From Deltaproteobacteria bacterium (lineage in GTDB: Bacteria > Desulfobacterota > Desulfarculia > Desulfarculales > Desulfarculaceae), in the NCBI GenBank assembly GCA_020444165.1, contig JAHLLK010000129.1, positions 1 to 9,897 on the forward strand: a DNA stretch of 9,897 bases, given 5' to 3'. The position numbers were made by a program, and so were the translations under genes. Positions 6,157-9,897 of the stretch are shown one piece after another; the first letter of the stretch is position 1, and the number at the start of each line of letters is the position of its first letter. The notes under the pieces are model-generated. The model made no database searches. It saw only the letters and a program-made list of their open reading frames with translations, and was not told where the DNA came from.

Positions 6157-6504
6157 ATGACCGTACGGGAGCTGGTGGACCGGCTGGGACTGGAAGTGGT
6201 GGCGGGTGCGGCCTCTCTGGACCGCGAGATTCAGGGCGGCTACGTGTCCGACATGTTGTCCGACGTCATGGCTCACGCCCCCCAAGGGGGGATCTGGCTC
6301 ACCGTGCAGGTGCACCAGAACGTCACCGCCGTGGGGGTCCTGAAAGAGATGGCCGGCGTGGTCTTGGTGGGCGGCCGGCGGCCCAACGAGGACACCGTGG
6401 AAAAGGCCGAAAAGGAAGGATTGCCCCTCTTGGTCAGCCCGGAAGACGCCTTCACCCTGGCCGGCCGGCTCTATGAGCTGGGCCTGGGCCGGAAGCCGGC
6501 CTGA
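6157..6504 (+). CDS. DRTGG domain protein, copy 2
   Basis: This small soluble protein of 115 residues is a stand-alone DRTGG-type domain. An N-terminal helix (MTVRELVDRLGLEVVAG) leads to the motif GGYVSDMLSDVMAH (27-40), then IWLTVQ (46-51), a NVTAVGVLKEMAGVVLVGGRRP segment (55-76), and EGLPLLVSPEDAFTLAGRLYEL (87-108). It is co-linear with the copy at 3873: both carry S-D-x-x-S-D-V-x-A, a hydrophobic V-V-x-V-x-G-x-R-P strand-turn and an LPLL strand. Copy 2 keeps the Gly-Gly before the motif, so it is the more canonical member. No HPr-kinase or phosphotransacetylase catalytic domain is attached. It is the only regulatory gene here with an ATG and an optimal ribosome site, suggesting the highest expression of the six. 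Confidence 0.85.
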   Translation: MTVRELVDRLGLEVVAGAASLDREIQGGYVSDMLSDVMAHAPQGGIWLTVQVHQNVTAVGVLKEMAGVVLVGGRRPNEDTVEKAEKEGLPLLVSPEDAFTLAGRLYELGLGRKPA

Positions 6505-6506
6505 CC

Positions 6507-7262
6507 TTGCGGCTGATCAAGGCCGATCTGCATCTGCACACCTGCCTGAGCCCCTGCGGCGAGTTGGAAATGTCCCCCACTGCGGTGGTGGAGCGGGCCG
6601 CGGAGCTGGGGCTGGCGCTCATCGCCATCACCGACCACAACAGCGCGGAAAACGTGGCCGCCGCCCGGGAGGCCGCCCGCCGTCTGGGCCCGGCCGCCCC
6701 CCACGTGCTGGCCGGGCTGGAGGTGACCACCGGCGAGGAAGCCCACATGGTGGTGCTGTTCGAGGACCTGAGCGCCGCGCTCACCTTCCAGGCCATGGTC
6801 TACGATCACCTGCAACCCGGCGAGAACGACCCCGACGTGTTCGGGCTCCAGGTGGTGGCCAATGCCGATGACGAGGTGGAGGGCTTCAACCCCCGGCTCC
6901 TCATCGGAGCCACCGACCTGGCCGTGGAAGAGGTGGTGCGCCGGGTGCACAGCCTGGGTGGGCTGGCCGTGGCCGCCCACCTGGACCGCCCCTCCTACAG
7001 CCTGGTGGGCCAGTTGGGCCTGCTCCCCCCGGACCTGCCCCTGGACGCCGTGGAGATCTCGGCCCGCTCCGACCCCGCCGCGGCCGACGCGTGGCTCATG
7101 GGCCGCCAGTTGACCGTGCTGACTTCCTCCGACGCCCATCAATTAGATATGGTGGGGCGGGTCTGGAGTGAGCTGGAGCTGGCCGAACCCTGCCTGGCCG
7201 AGCTGGCCCTGGCCCTGGCCGGGGCCCAGGGGCGCGGCGTGCGGGGCTGGGGCCGGGCTTAG
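6507..7262 (+). CDS. PHP domain metal-dependent phosphoesterase (TrpH-like)
   Basis: The 251 residues form a PHP-fold hydrolase expected to bind two or three metal ions and cleave a phosphoester. The metal-binding motifs are all present in order: DLHLHT (His9, His11), ITDHN (Asp43, His44), GLEVT (Glu72), EEAHMVV (His80), VAAHLDRPS (His158) and SSDAH (Asp209, His211). This pattern resembles stand-alone PHP enzymes of the TrpH group, some of which hydrolyse nucleotide 3',5'-bisphosphates or act as 5'-3' exonucleases on short RNA, and not histidinol phosphatase or a polymerase domain. It starts at TTG 6507, two bases after the preceding stop; the DLHLHT motif begins at residue 7, so little room remains for another start. 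The substrate is unknown. Its place between a DRTGG protein and an ATPase suggests it removes a phosphate or nucleotide signal, which is inference. Confidence 0.87.
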   Translation: MRLIKADLHLHTCLSPCGELEMSPTAVVERAAELGLALIAITDHNSAENVAAAREAARRLGPAAPHVLAGLEVTTGEEAHMVVLFEDLSAALTFQAMVYDHLQPGENDPDVFGLQVVANADDEVEGFNPRLLIGATDLAVEEVVRRVHSLGGLAVAAHLDRPSYSLVGQLGLLPPDLPLDAVEISARSDPAAADAWLMGRQLTVLTSSDAHQLDMVGRVWSELELAEPCLAELALALAGAQGRGVRGWGRA

Positions 7263-7289
7263 GATGGAGCAAGAGCTTTGGGAAGAAGA

Positions 7290-7337
7290 TGTGGGGGAAA
7301 ACCCCTTTTTGTGAACAAAAAGGGGTTTTCCCCCACA
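7290..7337. repeat. Near-perfect 48-bp palindrome (22-bp arms)
   Basis: The left arm, 7290-7311 (TGTGGGGG, AAAA, CCCC, TTTTT, G), is the exact reverse complement of the right arm, 7316-7337. Four bases (TGAA) separate them, and the outer two of these can also pair, leaving a GA turn. There are no mismatches in 22 bp. Its mixed A/T and G/C blocks differ from the surrounding GC-rich hairpins. It could be a bidirectional terminator-like structure (CCCCTTTTT occurs within it), an mRNA processing or stability element, or a dispersed intergenic repeat or miniature element of this genome. Confidence 0.85.
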
Positions 7338-7424
7338 CCCCCTTTCCCCAAAAAAACTTGGTGATTTCCATTGGAAAGCCTTTGGTCCCGCGTAACTCCG
7401 GGTGCCTGTATTTCTCAATCCTTC

Positions 7425-7429
7425 GGAGG
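7425..7429 (+). promoter_or_regulatory. Shine-Dalgarno deciding the TTG start at 7436
   Basis: GGAGG lies six bases before TTG 7436. It supports this rare start codon over any start in the long in-frame extension upstream that runs through the palindrome. Confidence 0.75.
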
Positions 7430-7435
7430 CCCGTC

Positions 7436-7984
7436 TTGCTGGAGCTGTCCCTGCACATCCTGGATCTGGTGGAGAACTGCCTCAATGCCGGGGCCACCTT
7501 GGTCACGGTGGAGATCACCGAGAAGCAGGCCGAGAATTTCCTGGAAATCATCATCGAGGACAACGGCCGGGGCATGACCCCGGAGTTCCTGGCCCGGGCC
7601 ACCGACCCCTTTACCACCACCCGCACCACCCGCCGGGTGGGGCTGGGGCTCTCCCTCATGCAGGCCAACGCCCAGGCCTGGGGCGGCGGCCTGGAGCTGG
7701 CCAGCCAGGTGGGCCAGGGCACCCGGGTGCGCATCTGGTGTGAGCTGGACCACGTGGACCGCCAGCCCCTGGGCGACTGGGCCGGCTCCCTGGTGGGGCT
7801 CATCCTCACCCAGCCCACGGTGGATTTCGTCTATCGCCATACGGTGGATGACGACGATGTGGAGCTGGACACCCGGGAACTGAAGGAGGAGGCGGGCGCG
7901 GGTGTGGTGCAGGATGCCCTGGTAATGAAACAGTTGGCCGAGCAGATCCGGGAGGCCCTGGCCGAACTGGGGTCACGGGCTTGA
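7436..7984 (+). CDS. GHKL-type ATP-binding protein (histidine-kinase-like ATPase)
   Basis: The product has 182 residues: a GHKL ATPase domain followed by a short family-specific tail. It opens MLELSLHILDLVENCLNAGAT, in which LVENCLNAGAT (11-21) is an N-box strikingly like that of MutL. The G1 box EDNGRGM lies at 41-47, DPFTTTRTTRR (57-67) forms the ATP lid, VGLGLSLMQ (68-76) is the G2 box, and GQGTRVRI (93-100) follows. Residues 105-182 (DHVDRQPLGDW, then an acidic stretch around VDDDDVELDT) are not part of the ATPase core and may bind a partner. There is no phosphoacceptor histidine domain, membrane segment or sensor. The start is TTG 7436, backed by GGAGG and by the fit of the N-terminus. 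It belongs to a different GHKL branch from the ATPase at 4253. Whether it is a kinase is unknown. Confidence 0.83.
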   Translation: MLELSLHILDLVENCLNAGATLVTVEITEKQAENFLEIIIEDNGRGMTPEFLARATDPFTTTRTTRRVGLGLSLMQANAQAWGGGLELASQVGQGTRVRIWCELDHVDRQPLGDWAGSLVGLILTQPTVDFVYRHTVDDDDVELDTRELKEEAGAGVVQDALVMKQLAEQIREALAELGSRA

Positions 7985-8013
7985 TCCTGGTAGACTTGCC
8001 CGGCCGTTCCTGG

Positions 8014-8033
8014 TATTGCTGCTATCAGCAATA
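8014..8033. terminator. Possible weak terminator or operator hairpin after the second ATPase gene
   Basis: TATTGCTG (8014-8021) pairs perfectly with CAGCAATA (8026-8033) around a CTAT loop. A T-rich stretch (TTTTGTTT) comes only about 12 bases later, so it is a poor intrinsic terminator. A protein-binding operator is an equal possibility, since it lies about 70 bases before the -35 element of the predicted hndB promoter. Confidence 0.35.
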
Positions 8034-8102
8034 TCATTAGGGGGTTTTGTTTCCCATCGCTGGGACAGGGGGCGCCGCTTGTAATCAACTTCACGAAAGG
8101 CG

Positions 8103-8131
8103 TGGACTTTGTCGAGATAACTTGCTATCAT
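8103..8131 (+). promoter_or_regulatory. Predicted sigma70-like promoter for hndB-hndC
   Basis: TGGACT (8103-8108, four of six matches to TTGACA) is followed, after 17 bases, by TATCAT (8126-8131, five of six matches to TATAAT) with an extended -10 TGC immediately before it. The predicted start near 8138 would leave a leader of about 40 bases ending in AGGGGAGG before ATG 8179. It is the best promoter-like sequence I can see in the window. Confidence 0.5.
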
Positions 8132-8178
8132 CGCCCCCGGACATTTACCCCATAAGAAGCTACTCAGGGGAGGCAGAT

Positions 8179-8556
8179 ATGGCCAAACTCAAGATCAGCG
8201 ATCTGGCCAAGATCAAAGACCGGGTTGCCCAAGACACCAGCCTGCGGCAAGGCGGCGCTCAGGTAAAAATCACTGTGCACATGGGCACCTGTGGCATCGC
8301 CAGCGGGGCGCGGGAAGTGCTGAACGCGGTGATGGACGAGCTTTCCGCCAGCGACCGCCAGGACATCATCATCACCACCAGCGGTTGCGTGGGGTTGTGC
8401 AGCCAGGAGCCTCTGGTTACCGTGGAGCGCCTGGGAGAAGACCCCATCAAGTACGCTTTCGTGGACGGCACCAAGATGCGCCAGATTTTCAAGCGCCATG
8501 CCCTGGAAGGGGAAGTGCAGACCCAGTGGGCCCTGGCTAAAGGCACGGAGCAGTAG
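8179..8556 (+). CDS. hndB: NAD(P)-linked hydrogenase subunit B (thioredoxin-like ferredoxin fold)
   Basis: This small subunit of 125 residues resembles HndB of Desulfovibrio-type NADP-reducing hydrogenases, which is related to the thioredoxin-like [2Fe-2S] ferredoxins. A basic N-terminal helix (MAKLKISDLAKIKDRV) leads to a VKITVHMGTCGIASGAREV strand-loop-helix (29-47) and the second loop SGCVGLCSQEP (68-78). The cysteines are Cys38, Cys70 and Cys74. The first ligand seen in HndA and HndC (C-x4-C) is replaced by His34, one residue closer, so a normal all-cysteine [2Fe-2S] site is not complete. ATG 8179 has AGGGGAGG five bases upstream. The gene is followed after three bases by hndC, so the two are surely co-transcribed. 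It probably acts as an electron-transfer or structural subunit at the flavin module. Confidence 0.85.
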   Translation: MAKLKISDLAKIKDRVAQDTSLRQGGAQVKITVHMGTCGIASGAREVLNAVMDELSASDRQDIIITTSGCVGLCSQEPLVTVERLGEDPIKYAFVDGTKMRQIFKRHALEGEVQTQWALAKGTEQ

Positions 8557-8559
8557 GTT

Positions 8560-9897
8560 ATGAAGAGATTTCGCCAGCATATGCTTATCTGCGGCGGTAC
8601 CGGCTGCCATGCGGCCGGCAGCCTCGCCGTGAAGAACGCCCTGGTTGCCGAGCTGAAAGCCAAGGGTCTGGACGAGGAAGTGGCCGTGGTGGAAACCGGG
8701 TGCAACGGTTTTTGCGCCATGGGCCCGGTCATGGTGGTCTACCCCGAGGGCACCTTCTACGTGGGGCTCGAGGAGCAGCATGTCCCCCTGTTGGTGGAAG
8801 AGCATGTGCTCAAAGGCCGGCCGGTGGAAAAGCTCATGTACAAGGAGCCGGCCAGCAAGGAGATCATCCCCGAGATGCGGGAGATCCCCTTCTTCGCCCA
8901 CCAGCAGCTCATCGCCCTGCGGAACCGCGGCGTGCTGGACGCCGAGTCCATTGATGAGTACATCGCCCGCGACGGCTACCAGGCCCTGGCCAAGGCGCTG
9001 ACCCAGATGACTCCCGAAGAGATCGTGGCCGAGGTCAAGACGTCCGGCCTCCGGGGCCGGGGCGGCGGCGGCTTCCCCACCGGCCTCAAGTGGGAGTTCT
9101 GCCAGAAGACGCCCGGCGAGATCAAATACGTGCTCTGCAACGCCGACGAAGGCGATCCCGGTGCCTTCATGGACCGCTCCATCCTGGAGGCCGACCCCCA
9201 CTCGGTGCTGGAAGGCATGGTCATCGCGGCCAAGGCCATCGGCGCCCACGAAGGCTACATCTACTGCCGGGCCGAGTATCCCCTGGCCGTGCACCGGCTG
9301 CAGGTGGCCATCAACCAGGCCAAGGAATACGGCCTGTTGGGCCAGAACATCCTGGACACCGGGTTTGATTTCGAGCTGAACATCTACCAGGGCGCCGGCG
9401 CCTTTGTCTGCGGCGAGGAAACTGCGCTGATGCGCTCCATCGAGGGCAAGCGCGGCATGCCGCGGCCCCGGCCGCCGTTCCCCGCCGTGGCCGGCCTCTA
9501 CAACAAACCCACCATCCTGAACAACGTGGAAACCTGGGCCAACGTATCGCCCATCATCAACAAGGGCGGCGCCTGGTACGCCTCCATCGGCACCAAGGGC
9601 AGCAAGGGCACCAAGGTGTTCGCCCTCACCGGCCACGTGAACAACATCGGCCTGGTGGAAGTGCCCATGGGCACCCCGCTGCGCACCATCATCTACGATG
9701 TCGGCGGCGGCATGCCCAAGAAGCACCGTAAGTTCAAGGCCGTGCAGTTGGGCGGCCCCTCTGGCGGTTGCGTGCCCGAGCAGCATCTGGACCTGCCCTG
9801 CGACTACGAGGAGATCATCAAGGTCGGCGCCATCATGGGCTCCGGCGGCATGATCGTCATGGACGACTCCACCTGCATGGTGGACATGGCCCGCTTC
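8560..9897 (+). CDS. hndC: NAD(P)-linked hydrogenase flavoprotein subunit C (NuoF-like), 3' truncated by window edge
   Basis: This FMN-containing subunit exchanges electrons between NAD(P)(H) and the Fe-S chain of the hydrogenase. The 446 codons up to the right edge stay open. Domains in order: an N-terminal thioredoxin-like [2Fe-2S] domain (Cys11, Cys16, Cys48, Cys52); the FMN-binding loop RGRGGGGFPTG (165-175); CNADEGDPGAFMDRSILE (193-210) at the NAD/FMN pocket; GAGAFVCGEETALMRSIEG (278-296); PTILNNVETWANV (317-329); an SLBB-type region (about 354-384); and GSGGMIVMDDSTCMVD (427-442), which directly precedes the C-terminal cluster region. The C-terminal [4Fe-4S] N3-type motif and the ferredoxin tail usual for HndC/HydB should follow past the edge. 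The start is ATG 8560, three bases after hndB, with GGAG upstream. A formate dehydrogenase-linked homologue is the main alternative. Confidence 0.93.
   Translation, partial: MKRFRQHMLICGGTGCHAAGSLAVKNALVAELKAKGLDEEVAVVETGCNGFCAMGPVMVVYPEGTFYVGLEEQHVPLLVEEHVLKGRPVEKLMYKEPASKEIIPEMREIPFFAHQQLIALRNRGVLDAESIDEYIARDGYQALAKALTQMTPEEIVAEVKTSGLRGRGGGGFPTGLKWEFCQKTPGEIKYVLCNADEGDPGAFMDRSILEADPHSVLEGMVIAAKAIGAHEGYIYCRAEYPLAVHRLQVAINQAKEYGLLGQNILDTGFDFELNIYQGAGAFVCGEETALMRSIEGKRGMPRPRPPFPAVAGLYNKPTILNNVETWANVSPIINKGGAWYASIGTKGSKGTKVFALTGHVNNIGLVEVPMGTPLRTIIYDVGGGMPKKHRKFKAVQLGGPSGGCVPEQHLDLPCDYEEIIKVGAIMGSGGMIVMDDSTCMVDMARF

Larger units (their letters stand above)
7263..7435. other. Intergenic region holding a large palindrome
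   Basis: This 173-base gap is the largest break inside the regulatory gene set. It holds the palindrome at 7290-7337, a following C/A-rich stretch (CCCCCTTTCCCCAAAAAAACTT), a lower-GC segment to about 7420, and the ribosome site of the next gene. The next gene's frame stays open upstream through the palindrome, but that translation is low-complexity and not family-like. I see no convincing promoter. Confidence 0.6.
7985..8178. other. Intergenic region upstream of hndB
   Basis: This 194-base, lower-GC region holds a perfect 8-bp hairpin at 8014-8033, a G5T4GT3 stretch after it, and a good sigma70-like promoter at 8103-8131, followed by the strong hndB ribosome site (AGGGGAGG, 8166-8173). I see no gene in it. 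It may let the hydrogenase core genes be transcribed separately from the regulators. Confidence 0.6.

Noticed and set aside
7289..7435. Upstream extension of the second ATPase reading through the palindrome
   Set aside because: The extension translates the inverted repeat (low-complexity, non-family), while TTG 7436 has GGAGG at the right distance and gives a family-like N-terminus.
8164..9786. 540-codon minus-strand open frame opposite hndB and hndC
   Set aside because: It spans two + strand genes with unmistakable motifs; the antisense translation has no domain signature and no plausible ribosome site.
1..9897. CRISPR arrays, insertion sequences, tRNA or rRNA genes
   Set aside because: No regularly spaced direct repeats, transposase motifs or RNA gene signatures were seen on either strand.

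Overview
The window is about 9.9 kb of very GC-rich, densely coding DNA, and every gene I can support lies on the + strand. Gene content (a Wood-Ljungdahl type MetF, corrinoid assembly, an HndABC-type NAD(P)-linked [FeFe]-hydrogenase module) and base composition suggest a strictly anaerobic bacterium, most likely a high-GC sulfate reducer or syntroph of the former Deltaproteobacteria (Desulfobacterota). The taxon is inferred; the window has no rRNA or tRNA to confirm it.

Layout. (1) 2-394: the C-terminal end of metF, entering from the left edge. (2) 395-638: a non-coding spacer packed with GC-rich hairpins, including a near-duplicate palindrome. (3) 639-3190: cobU, cobT and cobS, the three-gene core of cobalamin nucleotide-loop assembly. 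Placed next to metF, they fit a cell that needs corrinoid for the methyl branch of the reductive acetyl-CoA pathway. (4) 3191-3363: spacer. (5) 3364-9897: a hydrogenase/diaphorase operon. It begins with hndA (thioredoxin-like [2Fe-2S] subunit). It is then interrupted by six putative regulatory genes: a DRTGG protein, an RsbT/RsbW-like ATPase, a multi-Fe-S protein with a degenerate [FeFe]-hydrogenase H-cluster domain, a second DRTGG protein, a TrpH-like PHP phosphoesterase, and a second GHKL ATPase. It resumes with hndB and hndC (NuoF-like flavoprotein, cut by the right edge). The catalytic [FeFe]-hydrogenase subunit HndD/HydA would be expected just downstream but is not in the window.

How it may work together. 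HndA, HndB and HndC would form the NAD(P)H-oxidising or electron-bifurcating part of a soluble hydrogenase. The six inserted genes look like a redox- or hydrogen-sensing signalling module: an Fe-S sensor that has lost key H-cluster residues, two ATP-binding proteins of kinase/anti-sigma type, a metal-dependent phosphoesterase, and two small DRTGG regulatory domains. I recall similar sets of families beside HydABC-type hydrogenases in other anaerobes, but I know of no established mechanism, so the circuit is inference. Five of the six regulatory genes start with GTG or TTG, while the hydrogenase subunits start with ATG behind good Shine-Dalgarno sequences. A near-perfect 48-bp palindrome lies between the PHP and second ATPase genes, and a good sigma70-like promoter precedes hndB. 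Together these suggest that regulator and enzyme subunits are expressed at different levels.
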